Below, piece after piece: positions 8,735 through 17,168 of a stretch of DNA of 64,000 nt; position 1 is the stretch's first letter; every line of letters begins with the position of its first letter. The notes beneath the pieces were generated by a model that worked only from the letters and a program-made list of their open reading frames with translations, searched no databases and had not been told where the DNA came from. The position numbers and the translations under genes were made by a program. Source of the DNA: WHSW01 sp963749365 (GTDB lineage: Bacteria > Actinomycetota > Thermoleophilia > Solirubrobacterales > 70-9); NCBI GenBank assembly GCA_963749365.1, contig CAVVME010000003.1:1488001-1552000 (forward strand). The letters are read 5' to 3'.

Positions 8735-9729
8735 TCCCTGTCGCCGAGACCGGCTTCGCCGAGGCGACCTGGATCCTGATCGTCAAGTCGCTGCTGATCT
8801 TCCTCGGCGTCTTCTTGATCGTCCCGGTGCTGACCGTCGTCGAGCGCAAGATGATCGGGCGCTTCCAGCAGCGCTACGGGCCGAACCGGGTCGGGCCGCG
8901 GGGGATGATGCAGCCGCTCGCCGACATCATCAAGCTGGTCGGCAAGCAGGTCTTCCGCCCGGACGCCGCGGTGCCGTTCCTGTACGCGATCGGCCCGGCG
9001 CTGGTGATCTTCTCGGGGATCACGACGATCGCGATCCTGCCCTTCGGCAACGTCAAGGACGGGGTCGGCTTCTACGGCATCGACGTTCCGATCGGCGTCC
9101 TCTACTTCTTCGCCTTCGGCTCGATCGCGTTCTACGGGCTGCTGATCTCGGGCTGGTCCTCGGGCTCGAAGTACAGCTTCCTCGGCGCGATGCGCTCGGC
9201 CGCGCAGTTGATCTCCTACGAGATCGCGATGGGTCTGGCGCTGTTCGGCGCGATCATGATGGCCGGGTCGCTGTCGCTGGTCTCGGTGGTCGAGGCGCAG
9301 GGCGAGATCTGGTACGTCGTGCCCCAGTTCGTCGGCTTTCTGGTCTTCATGGTCGCCGGCTTCGCTGAGACCAACCGGGCCCCGTTCGATCTCCCCGAGG
9401 CCGACGCCGAGCTGGTCCAGGGCTTCCAGACCGAGTACGGCGGCACCCGGTTCGCCTCCTTCCTGCTCGCCGAGTACCTGGAGATGTTCGTCGTCTCGGG
9501 AATCGCGGTCTCCTTCTTCCTCGGCGGCTGGATGGGCCCGGGCCCGGGCTGGCTCGACCCGATCTGGATGGTGGCCAAGATCCTCACCCTGGTCGTCTTC
9601 TTCATCTGGATCCGGGCGACCCTGCCGCGGCTGCGCTACGACCAGCTCATGTCGCTGGGCTGGAAGGTGCTGCTGCCGCTCGCGACCCTGAACCTGATCG
9701 TCACGGCGGTCCTGGTGGTGGTCGCGTGA
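8731..9729 (+). CDS. nuoH: NADH-quinone oxidoreductase subunit H
   Basis: NuoH is the membrane subunit lining the quinone tunnel and linking electron transfer to proton pumping. It is 332 residues with about eight hydrophobic helices. The signatures are NRVGPRGMMQPLADIIKL in the first loop, and RAPFDLPEADAELVQGFQTE, the acidic loop facing NuoB and NuoD. GTG 8731 overlaps the nuoG stop. GAGGTGA seven bases upstream is a good Shine-Dalgarno site and supports this start. The 3' end overlaps nuoI by 4 bases. Confidence 0.96.
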   Translation: MIPVAETGFAEATWILIVKSLLIFLGVFLIVPVLTVVERKMIGRFQQRYGPNRVGPRGMMQPLADIIKLVGKQVFRPDAAVPFLYAIGPALVIFSGITTIAILPFGNVKDGVGFYGIDVPIGVLYFFAFGSIAFYGLLISGWSSGSKYSFLGAMRSAAQLISYEIAMGLALFGAIMMAGSLSLVSVVEAQGEIWYVVPQFVGFLVFMVAGFAETNRAPFDLPEADAELVQGFQTEYGGTRFASFLLAEYLEMFVVSGIAVSFFLGGWMGPGPGWLDPIWMVAKILTLVVFFIWIRATLPRLRYDQLMSLGWKVLLPLATLNLIVTAVLVVVA

Positions 9730-10298
9730 CCGAGCGGCCAGCGACGGACGGCGAGCGGCGCTTTCCCTACCTCAAGGACGCCGAGGAAGTCGTCGCCGTT
9801 CAGCGCGGGCCCGAGCCCGGCGGCGCAGCGGGCGCCTACCGGGCATTCGGCGAGACGCTGCGCGGACTGAAGACGACGCTCGCGCGGGTGATCGAGGGCC
9901 CGATGACGATCCAGTACCCGGAGGAGAAGACCTCGGTCTACCCGCGGTTTCGCGGCCGCCACAAGCTGCACCGCTTCGAGGACACCGGGCTCGAGAAGTG
10001 CGTCGGCTGCTCGCTCTGCGCGGCGGCCTGTCCCGCCGATTGCATCCGGGTTGTCGCGGCCGAGAACGACCCCGCCGACCGCGTCTCCGCCGGCGAGCGC
10101 TACGCGGCCGTCTATGAGATCAATCTCGCACGCTGCATCTTCTGCGGCTACTGCGAGGTCGCCTGCCCGTTCGACGCGATCACGATGGGCCACGAGTACG
10201 AGCTCGCCGACTATCACCGCGCGGACCTGATCTTCACCAAGGAGATGCTGCTGGCGGAGCCGATCGAGCGAACGCCGCTGCGCCGCGAGGGCGAGTGA
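9726..10298 (+). CDS. nuoI: NADH-quinone oxidoreductase subunit I (clusters N6a/N6b)
   Basis: This ferredoxin-like subunit carries two [4Fe-4S] clusters, bound by CVGCSLCAAACPADC and CIFCGYCEVACPFDA, the standard CxxCxxCxxxCP pairs. It connects the N3-to-N4 chain to N2. At 190 residues it has the usual length plus an N-terminal segment of about 30 residues. GTG 9726 makes a GTGA overlap with nuoH. A gap of 31 bases to the next gene is the longest inside the operon up to here. Confidence 0.96.
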   Translation: MTERPATDGERRFPYLKDAEEVVAVQRGPEPGGAAGAYRAFGETLRGLKTTLARVIEGPMTIQYPEEKTSVYPRFRGRHKLHRFEDTGLEKCVGCSLCAAACPADCIRVVAAENDPADRVSAGERYAAVYEINLARCIFCGYCEVACPFDAITMGHEYELADYHRADLIFTKEMLLAEPIERTPLRREGE

Positions 10299-10329
10299 GC
10301 CTGCGCCCGTGGCCGGGAGAGTCGAAACA

Positions 10330-10704
10330 GTGAGACGGCTCGAGGCGGCGTTTCGCGACTACGACGTCGAGGCGATCCTCGAGTGCCTCACCCCGGATGC
10401 CGAGATCCTCCCGCTGCGGGCCCAGCTCGAGGGCAAGAGCTACGTCGGGGCGGCCGGCATCCGGACGATGGTCGCCGACCTGGCGGAGGACTGGGGGCAG
10501 ATCGACCAGCGCATGGATGAGTACCGCGAGGCCGGCGCCGAGATGGTCACGCTCGGGCGTCTGCACGCCAAGTCCAATCAGACCGGAATCGACCTCGACG
10601 TCCCCGTGGCCTGGGTGCTGCGCTTCGAGGACGACCTGATCGCCTTCGGCAAGGCCTACTCCGATCCGGCCGAGGCGCTGCGCGCCGCCGGTCTGGAGGA
10701 ATAG
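10330..10704 (+). CDS. NTF2/SnoaL-like protein inserted in the nuo operon between nuoI and nuoJ
   Basis: This alpha+beta protein of 124 residues follows the SnoaL-like pattern. An N-terminal helix RRLEAAFRDYDVEAILECL is followed by PDAEILPL, a central YVGAAGIR, and a strand AWVLRFEDDLIAFGKAYSDP. The C-terminal tail EALRAAGLEE also occurs in the NTF2-like gene after nuoN. Members act as small-molecule isomerases or hydrolases, or only bind ligands; no catalytic residue can be named here. GTG 10330 was chosen because GGGAGAG lies at 10314-10320; GTG 10309 is in frame. Six bases separate it from nuoJ, so it is co-transcribed with complex I genes. A role in complex I assembly or regulation is only inference. 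Confidence 0.8.
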   Translation: MRRLEAAFRDYDVEAILECLTPDAEILPLRAQLEGKSYVGAAGIRTMVADLAEDWGQIDQRMDEYREAGAEMVTLGRLHAKSNQTGIDLDVPVAWVLRFEDDLIAFGKAYSDPAEALRAAGLEE

Positions 10705-10710
10705 GCGCTG

Positions 10711-11277
10711 ATGGTCACGGTCGCCTTCTTCGCCGGCGCGATTGGCGCTCTCGGCGGGGCGATCGCGGTGATCGCACTCCGCAACCCGTTCTACAGCGTC
10801 CTCGCCCTGATCGTGCACCTGGTCTCGCTCGCCGGCCTGTTCCTGCTGCTCTACGCCGAGTTCCTCGCTGCCGTGCAGATCGTCGTCTACGCCGGCGCGG
10901 TGATGGTCCTATACCTGTTCGTCGCCGCCTATGTCGGCGGGGCCGAGGAGCCGGTCTTCGACCCGCTGCCGGGCCAGCGGCTGCTCGGCCCGCTGGTCGC
11001 GGCGGCGCTGTTCATCGAGGTCTCAATCGCGGTCATCGGAACCGGGCTGCGGGCGCTCGACTCGGAGGGGCCGACCCTGCCGAGCGACTTCGGCTCGCCG
11101 CGCTCGATCGGCACCCTGCTGCTCGAGCGGTTCCTGATCGCCTTCGAGGCAGCTTCGATGCTGCTCCTGATCGCCGCGGTCGGCGCGATCGTCCTCGCCG
11201 GCCGCAAACGGCGCAATGAGGAGCCCTCAGAGGACGGCGGCACCCCCGGACGCGAAGCGGAGGAGGTGGCCGCCTAG
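10711..11277 (+). CDS. nuoJ: NADH-quinone oxidoreductase subunit J
   Basis: NuoJ is a membrane-arm subunit with five predicted helices. The third contains the conserved VQIVVYAGAVMVLYLFV block, whose pi-bulge is important for coupling. Helix 1 begins with RNPFYSVLALI after a Gly-rich segment. Length is 188 residues. The last 15 or so residues (TPGREAEEVAA at the end) lie beyond the membrane domain and are encoded by repeat copy C. ATG 10711 follows the NTF2-like gene closely. The TAG stop shares its last base with the nuoK GTG. Confidence 0.95.
   Translation: MVTVAFFAGAIGALGGAIAVIALRNPFYSVLALIVHLVSLAGLFLLLYAEFLAAVQIVVYAGAVMVLYLFVAAYVGGAEEPVFDPLPGQRLLGPLVAAALFIEVSIAVIGTGLRALDSEGPTLPSDFGSPRSIGTLLLERFLIAFEAASMLLLIAAVGAIVLAGRKRRNEEPSEDGGTPGREAEEVAA
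11241..11270 (+). repeat. nuo coding repeat, copy C (C-terminus of nuoJ)
   Basis: This copy matches copies A and B at 28 of 30 bases, with the 20-bp core at 11245-11264. It is translated in the same frame (TPGREAEEVA) and ends five bases before the nuoJ stop, so the repeat supplies the protein's C-terminus. Confidence 0.9.
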
Positions 11278-11576
11278 TGGATGTTTCCTGGTATCTCGTG
11301 CTCAGCGCGATGCTGTTCGGGATCGGCGTCGCGGGAGTGCTGCTGCGGCGAAACCCGCTCGTGATCCTGCTCTGCCTCGAGCTGATGCTCAACGCCGGCA
11401 CCCTGGCGCTGGTCGCCTTCGCGCGCGCCGCGGGTAACGAGGACGGGCAGGTCTTCGCCTTGATCGTGATGGTCGTCGCGGCGTGCGAGGTGGTCATCGG
11501 ACTCGGGCTCGTGGTGGCGATGTTCCGGCGCCGCGTCGCGCTCGACGTCGACCGGGTCCGGGAGCTGCAGGGATGA
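11277..11576 (+). CDS. nuoK: NADH-quinone oxidoreductase subunit K
   Basis: NuoK is a 99-residue MrpC-like antiporter-related subunit of the membrane arm with three helices. The LLRRNPLVILLCLELMLNA block holds the key membrane glutamate (in LCLELM). A second conserved acidic residue lies in VAACEVVIGLGL. The length is standard. GTG 11277 overlaps the nuoJ stop by one base. The 3' end overlaps the nuoL ATG (ATGA). Confidence 0.96.
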   Translation: MDVSWYLVLSAMLFGIGVAGVLLRRNPLVILLCLELMLNAGTLALVAFARAAGNEDGQVFALIVMVVAACEVVIGLGLVVAMFRRRVALDVDRVRELQG

Positions 11577-13579
11577 GCGCGACCACCTACGCCTGGCTCG
11601 TGCTCGGCTTCCCGCTTGCGGGCAGCATGATCATCGCCTTCGGCTGGCGCCGGCTGCCGGGCAAGGCGGCAGGCTGGATCGGGACCGCGGCGATCGGGCT
11701 CGGCTTCCTCTGCTCGATCGGGGCGCTGGTGATGCTGCTCGACGAGCCAGTCGACGCCCAACAGCTCACCGACTCGCTCTATGCGTACGCCTCGGCCGCC
11801 GGGCTCGAGATCGAGCTCGGGATCCTGGTCGACCCGCTGTCGGTGTTCATGTGCCTGGTGGTGACCGGGGTCTCGACCCTGATCCACCTCTACTCGGTCG
11901 CCTATCTCGACTCCGATCGCGGCTACGCGCGCTTCTTCTCCTATCTCAACTTCTTCGTCTTCTCGATGCTGCTCCTGGTGCTGGCCGGGAACTTCGTCCT
12001 CCTGATCGTCGGCTGGGCGTTCGTCGGCTTCGCCTCCTACGCCTTGATCAGCTTCTGGTACCGGCGCGGGACCGCGACCAAGGCGGGGATGAAGGCGTTC
12101 GTGATCAACGTCGTCGGCGACGTCGGCCTCGTGCTCGCCGCCTTCTTCGTCTTCCGCGAGCTCGGCACGTTCGACTTCCTCGACTCCTTCGCCGCGGCCC
12201 GCGAAAGCTTCACACCCAACGAGGGCGTCGCGATCGCGATCTGCTGCCTGATGCTCGTCGGCGCGTTCGCGAAGTCGGCCCAGGTGCCGCTGCACACCTG
12301 GCTTCCCGACGCGATGGAGGGCCCGACCCCGGTCTCCGCGCTGATCCATGCCGCGACCATGGTCACCGCCGGCGTCTACCTGATCGCCCGCATGTTCCCG
12401 TTCTTCGAGCTGGCGCCCACTGCCGCCGACATCGCCGCCTTCATCGGGCTGGCGACGCTGTTGATCGCCTCGACGATCGCGCTCGCGGTCACCGACCTGA
12501 AGCGGATCATCGCCTACTCGACGATGAGCCAGATCGGCTACATGGTGGTCGGCGTCTCGATCGGCGCCTACGTCGGCGGGCTCTTCCACCTGATGACCCA
12601 CGCCTTCTTCAAGGCGCTCCTGTTCATGGCAGCCGGCTCGGTGATCGGGGCGATGGCCAACGTCCAGAACATCGACCGGATGAGCGGTTTCCGGCGCGCG
12701 ATGCCGCTCACCTCGGGGCTGCTGATCGTCGGCGCCATGGCCCTCGCCGCGTTCCCGTTCACCTCCGGGTTCTTCTCCAAGGACGAGATCCTCGCCTTCG
12801 CGGCCGATCGCGGCGGGATGTATCTGATTTTCACGATCGGTGGCTACGTCGGTGCCCTGATGACCGCGATCTATGCCTTCCGGATCGGCTTTCGGGTGGT
12901 CACCGGCGAGCCCTGCGAGGAGGCGCGCGAGCTCGAGCAGGGCCATCTCCACCACGCCGAGCCGCGCAACCCGGCGACCGGTGAGCTCGAGGACGCCGAC
13001 GTTGGCTTCCCCGGCTCCGAGCACCAGATCGCCGAGCGGCGCCGGCCGATGGCGATCGCGATGACGATCCTCGGGATCGGCGCGCTGGTCGGCGGGGTGG
13101 TCCAGATCCCTGGCGTCACCGACCTGCTCGAGCAGTTCTTCCGCGGCACCTTCGAGTCCTCGCCGCTGTTCCACATCGTCCCCTCGACCGGCGCCTCCTG
13201 GTTCGGCCTGCTGATCGGCGGGCTGATCAGCATCGCCGGGATCGCGATCGCCTACTACTGCTACGTCGCCCGCCCGGGCGTGACCGCGCGACTGATCGAT
13301 CGCTTCGGCGCCATGCACACCTTCCTGCTCCACAAGTGGTACTTCGACGAGCTCCAGGACGCGCTCGTCTATCGGCCCGCCCTCGCCCTCGGCCGATTTG
13401 CCAACTCGGTCTTCGAGCGGCTGGTCGTCGACGGGATCGTCGCCCTCGCGACCGGGCTCACCCGTGGGGCGGGCTCGGTGGTCCGCGACGCCCAATCGGG
13501 GTTCGTCCGCGCCTACGCGCTGCTGCTGGTCGGCGGCTTCGCCGCGCTCGGCGTCTATTTCCTGGTGGTGAGCAGCTGA
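11573..13579 (+). CDS. nuoL: NADH-quinone oxidoreductase subunit L
   Basis: This is the distal antiporter-like proton-pumping subunit, 668 residues. The conserved core includes DPLSVFMCLVVTGVSTLIHLYS, and then FAKSAQVPLHTWLPDAMEGP with PVSALIHAATMVTAGVYL, which carry the pumping Lys and His residues. FKALLFMAAGSVI is also present. The C-terminal long amphipathic (HL) helix region follows, with a His/Glu-rich insert around residue 465 (EQGHLHHAEPR). Start ATG 11573 overlaps nuoK. The stop overlaps the nuoM ATG by one base. Confidence 0.96.
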   Translation: MSATTYAWLVLGFPLAGSMIIAFGWRRLPGKAAGWIGTAAIGLGFLCSIGALVMLLDEPVDAQQLTDSLYAYASAAGLEIELGILVDPLSVFMCLVVTGVSTLIHLYSVAYLDSDRGYARFFSYLNFFVFSMLLLVLAGNFVLLIVGWAFVGFASYALISFWYRRGTATKAGMKAFVINVVGDVGLVLAAFFVFRELGTFDFLDSFAAARESFTPNEGVAIAICCLMLVGAFAKSAQVPLHTWLPDAMEGPTPVSALIHAATMVTAGVYLIARMFPFFELAPTAADIAAFIGLATLLIASTIALAVTDLKRIIAYSTMSQIGYMVVGVSIGAYVGGLFHLMTHAFFKALLFMAAGSVIGAMANVQNIDRMSGFRRAMPLTSGLLIVGAMALAAFPFTSGFFSKDEILAFAADRGGMYLIFTIGGYVGALMTAIYAFRIGFRVVTGEPCEEARELEQGHLHHAEPRNPATGELEDADVGFPGSEHQIAERRRPMAIAMTILGIGALVGGVVQIPGVTDLLEQFFRGTFESSPLFHIVPSTGASWFGLLIGGLISIAGIAIAYYCYVARPGVTARLIDRFGAMHTFLLHKWYFDELQDALVYRPALALGRFANSVFERLVVDGIVALATGLTRGAGSVVRDAQSGFVRAYALLLVGGFAALGVYFLVVSS

Positions 13580-15081
13580 TGCTCAACCTGCTGCTCTGGG
13601 CGCCGCTTGCCGCCGGAGTGGTGGTGCTGGTCGCGCCCCGGGCGGCGTCGCGGTGGATCGGGGTCGTCGGGGCGCTGGTCGCGCTCGGACTCGCGATCGG
13701 ATTGGTCGCGGACTTCGATCCCGACGCCGCCGGCCTGCAGTACCTCGTCGACGAGCCCTGGATCCCGGACCTCGGGGTCGGCTACGCGCTCGCGGTCGAC
13801 GGGATCAGCGTCTTCCTGGTCCTGCTGACGGCCGTGCTGTGGACGGGCGCGACCGTGTTCGCGGCTCTGCGCGGCTATCCCGAGGACGGCCGCTCGCGGC
13901 TGTTCTACTTCCTGCTCGCGCTCGGCGAGACGGCGGCCCTGGGCGCCTTCCTGGCCCAGGACCTGCTCCTGTTCGTCCTCTTCTTCGACCTGATGCTGAT
14001 CCCGTTCTTCTTTTTGATCGGGAGCTTCGGCGGCAGCGGGCGGATCGCGGCGACGACGAAGATGATCATCTACACCCTGGTCGGCTCGCTGCTGATGCTG
14101 GTCGGCGCGATCGCGACCGCGATCCTCGTCTCCGAGCAGACCGGCGAGCTCAGCTTCTCGATCCCGTACCTGCGCGAGAACCTGCTCGCGAGCGGCAGCC
14201 AGGAGTGGATCTTCTGCTTCTTCGCCGCCGCCTTCCTGGTCAAGATGCCGGCCTTCCCGATCCACGGCTGGATGCCCGACGCCTATCGCGCCGCGCCGCT
14301 GCCGGTCGTCCTGCTGCTCTCCGGGGTGCTGTCGAAGGTCGGCGCCTACGGCTTTCTGCGGGTCGTGCTGCCGGTCTACCCGGAGGCCACAGTCACCTTC
14401 CAGGAGCTGGTCATGGTGATCGCGGTCGTCTCGATCCTCTACGGCTCGGTGATGGCATTCACGCAGACGAACGTGCGCCTGGTCGCCGGCTACTCGTCGG
14501 TGGCCCAGCTCGGCTTCATCACCCTCGGCGTGTTCAGCCTGCGGCCCGACGGCGCTGACGGCGCGGTCCTGCAGATGGTCAACCACGGACTCGTCGTCGC
14601 CGCGATCTTCGTCGTCATCGCGATCCTCTACGAGCGGACCAGGACTGAGGATCTGACCGCGATGGGCGGCCAGGCGATGCGCGCGCCGGTGCTCGCAGCG
14701 TTGTTCCTGGTGGTCACGATGGCGACCCTGGCGATCCCGGGCTCGGCCAACTTCATCGGCGAGTTCTACATCCTCAACGGCGCCTTCCAGGCGAAGATCG
14801 TGTTCGCCTTCGTCGCCGCGATCGGGGTTGTGCTGGCGGCCTTCTACGCCCTCCGCCTCTACCAGCGGACGATGCACAACCGGCTCCCGGAGGGGGGCGA
14901 GTCGCGCGAGGTCTCGGCCCGCGAGGGCCTCGTGCTGGCGCCGCTGGTCGCCTGCATCGTCGCCCTGGCGCTGTGGCCGGGACTGATCCTCGAGCGCGGG
15001 GAGGCATCGGTCGAAGAGAGCATCGCGGCGGTCGACGAGAGGGCCGGGATCGCCGCGGTCGACCCGGGCGCGCGGCGATGA
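13579..15081 (+). CDS. nuoM: NADH-quinone oxidoreductase subunit M
   Basis: This is an antiporter-like proton-pumping subunit, 500 residues, 14 predicted helices. Core motifs are LLFVLFFDLMLIPFFFLIG (helix 5 Glu/Asp region), KMPAFPIHGWMPDAYRAAPLP (helix 7) and LLSGVLSKVGAYGFLR (helix 8). VAQLGFITLGVF and a C-terminal RTMHNRLPEG loop are also present. The acidic residue of helix 5, commonly Glu, appears here within FFDLMLIP as Asp, which would be a conservative change. The start TGATG overlap is with nuoL and the end overlap (ATGA) with nuoN. Confidence 0.95.
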   Translation: MLNLLLWAPLAAGVVVLVAPRAASRWIGVVGALVALGLAIGLVADFDPDAAGLQYLVDEPWIPDLGVGYALAVDGISVFLVLLTAVLWTGATVFAALRGYPEDGRSRLFYFLLALGETAALGAFLAQDLLLFVLFFDLMLIPFFFLIGSFGGSGRIAATTKMIIYTLVGSLLMLVGAIATAILVSEQTGELSFSIPYLRENLLASGSQEWIFCFFAAAFLVKMPAFPIHGWMPDAYRAAPLPVVLLLSGVLSKVGAYGFLRVVLPVYPEATVTFQELVMVIAVVSILYGSVMAFTQTNVRLVAGYSSVAQLGFITLGVFSLRPDGADGAVLQMVNHGLVVAAIFVVIAILYERTRTEDLTAMGGQAMRAPVLAALFLVVTMATLAIPGSANFIGEFYILNGAFQAKIVFAFVAAIGVVLAAFYALRLYQRTMHNRLPEGGESREVSAREGLVLAPLVACIVALALWPGLILERGEASVEESIAAVDERAGIAAVDPGARR

Positions 15082-16604
15082 GCTTCAACGCCCCCGAGAT
15101 CGACTACGCGGGGATCTCGCCGATCATCGCCCTGACCGCCGGGGCGGTGCTGGTGCTGGTCGCGGGGCTGTTCGGCTCACGCACGACCCAGCGGGTGGTT
15201 GTCTCGATCTTCGGCCTCGGAACCCTTGCCGTCGCCGCAGGGCTCTGCATCTGGCAGTGGGGCGAGGCCAAGGACCTGGTCGCGGGCACGCTGCGGATCG
15301 ACGACCTGGCGCTCGCCGCGACCCTGATCGCGATTCTCGCCGCCGCCTTCTGCATCCCGCTGTCCTGGCGCGAGCAGGCCGCCGACCGGCCGTTGGGGCC
15401 GAGCGGGCATGGCGAGTTCCAGGCGCTCTTGCTCTGCTCGGTGCTCGGGATGACGCTGATCTCGGGCGCCCAGAACCTGATCGTCTTCTTCGTCGCGCTC
15501 GAGCTGCTCTCGATCCCGCTCTACGTCCTCTGCGGCTCGGCGGTCCGGCGCGAGGAGTCGCTCGAGTCGGGGCTCAAGTACCTGATCATCGGCTCGCTCG
15601 GCTCCGCGACCCTGCTCTACGGGCTGGCGTTCGTCTACGGCGCCTCGGGGTCGACCGACTTCGCGGGCATCCGGGACGCGATCGGCGGCTCGATGGTCGA
15701 CGACCCACTGCTGCTGATCGGAATCGCCCTGGTCGCCGCAGGGCTCGGCTTCAAGCTCTCGATCGCCCCCTTCCACCAGTGGACCCCCGACGTCTACGAG
15801 GGAGCGCCGACCCCGGTGACCGCGTTCATGGCGGTGGCGACGAAGGCGGCGGTGTTCTGCGTCGCGGTGCGCTTCTTCGAGCTCGCGCTCGGACCGGCCG
15901 CGGGTGACTGGCAGCCGGCGCTGGCGGCGCTCGCTGCGGTCTCGATCGTGGTCGGCAACGTCGGCGCGCTCGGGCAACGCTCGCTCAAACGCCTGCTCGG
16001 CTACTCGGGGGTGGCCCAGGCCGGCTACATGCTGGCCGCCGTCGCGGCGGCGAACGAGACCGGGACCAGCGCCCTGGTCTTCTATCTCGCCGCCTATGCA
16101 CTCGCCAACCTGGCCGCGTTCGCGGTGGTCACGATCCGCGAGCGCGAGACGCCGTTCGGCGACGACATCCGCTCAGTCGAGGGGCTCGGGCGCGAGCGCC
16201 CGGCGCTCGCCGCGGCGCTGACGATCTCGATGCTCGCCCTCGCCGGGCTGCCGGGGACCGCGGGCTTCATCGGCAAGCTGTTCCTGATCGAGGCGACGGT
16301 CGAGGGCGACTACACCTGGCTCGGGGTGATGATCGTGATCGGGACGATGATCTCGCTCGCCTACTACCTGCGCGTGATCGCGGCGATGTGGATGCAGGGC
16401 GCCTCCGAGCGCACCGCCGGGGCGCCGGCGATCGCGGGCGCCTCGCAGGAGGCCGACGCAGCGGTCACCGGCGCCCGCTGCCCGGCGATCATCGGGCTGA
16501 TGCTGCTGGCCGCCGCGGCGACCGTGTTCTTCGGCGTCATCCCCGACCCGCTGGTCGACTTCGCCGAGCGCGCCGGCGCCGCGCTCTGGTCGCTGCTCGG
16601 CTGA
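15078..16604 (+). CDS. nuoN: NADH-quinone oxidoreductase subunit N
   Basis: This is the third antiporter-like subunit and last gene of the operon, 508 residues. LIVFFVALELLSIPLYVLCG contains the conserved helix-5 Glu. FKLSIAPFHQWTPDVYEGAPTPVTAFM contains the helix-7 Lys and the following loop. RLLGYSGVAQAGYM and LAGLPGTAGFIGKLFL complete the core. It overlaps nuoM by 4 bases. A hairpin lies just past its stop, and the next gene faces the opposite way, so the operon ends here. Confidence 0.95.
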   Translation: MSFNAPEIDYAGISPIIALTAGAVLVLVAGLFGSRTTQRVVVSIFGLGTLAVAAGLCIWQWGEAKDLVAGTLRIDDLALAATLIAILAAAFCIPLSWREQAADRPLGPSGHGEFQALLLCSVLGMTLISGAQNLIVFFVALELLSIPLYVLCGSAVRREESLESGLKYLIIGSLGSATLLYGLAFVYGASGSTDFAGIRDAIGGSMVDDPLLLIGIALVAAGLGFKLSIAPFHQWTPDVYEGAPTPVTAFMAVATKAAVFCVAVRFFELALGPAAGDWQPALAALAAVSIVVGNVGALGQRSLKRLLGYSGVAQAGYMLAAVAAANETGTSALVFYLAAYALANLAAFAVVTIRERETPFGDDIRSVEGLGRERPALAAALTISMLALAGLPGTAGFIGKLFLIEATVEGDYTWLGVMIVIGTMISLAYYLRVIAAMWMQGASERTAGAPAIAGASQEADAAVTGARCPAIIGLMLLAAAATVFFGVIPDPLVDFAERAGAALWSLLG

Positions 16605-16610
16605 GACCCG

Positions 16611-16629
16611 CCCCCGAATCCCTCGGGGG
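16611..16629 (+). terminator. hairpin at the end of the nuo operon
   Basis: A perfect 7-bp stem (CCCCCGA at 16611-16617 with TCGGGGG at 16623-16629) and 5-nt loop start seven bases after the nuoN stop. No T-run follows, so it is at best a weak or non-canonical terminator. Confidence 0.45.
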
Positions 16630-16693
16630 ATTGACTCCGCTATCGAGGGTGAATCCACCGAATGTGGTCGATCCACCGGCCTTCCACGCTCGA

Positions 16694-17080
16694 CTACTCC
16701 GGCAGTCCGGCGGCTTGGAGGGCCTCCTCCTTGTTGCGGAAGGCCTGCTCTCTGACCACCCGCTCGCCCTTGAAGGTGAAGACGAAGGCGAAATGGTCAT
16801 CGACGGCGATCTCGCTCGTGGAACCGGCTCCGACTGTCTGAGCGACGGCCACCACCTTGTCGCCGGCGTCGATCAGCTCAACCGGGACGACGTCATAGCC
16901 GGACAGGGTCTTCTGGTTCTCCGCGTAGATCAGCCGTATGGCCTCGTTGCCGTGGTGGGTCCCCAGGAGCAGGGTCTCGAACACCACCTCGGGGTGATAG
17001 AGCTCGACCAGGGCATCGAGGTCGCCACGGTTGTGTGCCGCGAACCCTGCCTTGATCCTCTCCAGGTTCTCCTCCGACAT
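16694..17080 (-). CDS. NTF2/SnoaL-like protein
   Basis: The 128-residue SnoaL-like protein starts at ATG 17080 (MSEENLERIKAGFAAHNRGD). It then has LDALVELYHPEVVFET, a mid-protein HGNEAIRLIYAE, strands DVVPVELIDAGDKVVAVAQT and DDHFAFVFTFKGERVV, and the tail FRNKEEALQAAGLPE. The tail resembles that of the NTF2-like gene inside the nuo operon (EALRAAGLEE). It is a probable ligand-binding or isomerase-like fold; substrate unknown. A GATACT hexamer nine bases upstream of the start may be its -10. It converges on the nuo operon. Confidence 0.8.
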   Translation of the reverse strand: MSEENLERIKAGFAAHNRGDLDALVELYHPEVVFETLLLGTHHGNEAIRLIYAENQKTLSGYDVVPVELIDAGDKVVAVAQTVGAGSTSEIAVDDHFAFVFTFKGERVVREQAFRNKEEALQAAGLPE

Positions 17081-17156
17081 CGCCAGCCAAGTATCCCGCT
17101 TCGATCTGAACCGGTGACCGGCTCGAGGACGACCGCGACGTCCACTCTGACCGGAG

Positions 17157-17162
17157 TACGAT
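17157..17162 (+). promoter_or_regulatory. candidate -10 (TACGAT), leaderless layout
   Basis: TACGAT lies 6 nt before GTG 17169. This matches the recurring hexamer plus 6-7 nt spacing seen before other first genes in this window. No clear -35 element is visible. Confidence 0.35.
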
Positions 17163-17168
17163 CGGCTG

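Noticed and set aside
11033..13495. Very long open frame on the minus strand (over 800 codons) across nuoJ-L
   Set aside because: It is antisense to nuoL, which has full family motifs. The translation is charged low-complexity sequence typical of GC-rich shadow frames.
16621..16693. Possible second hairpin (CCAC/GTGG) after nuoN
   Set aside because: Stem of only four base pairs; too weak to report as a terminator.
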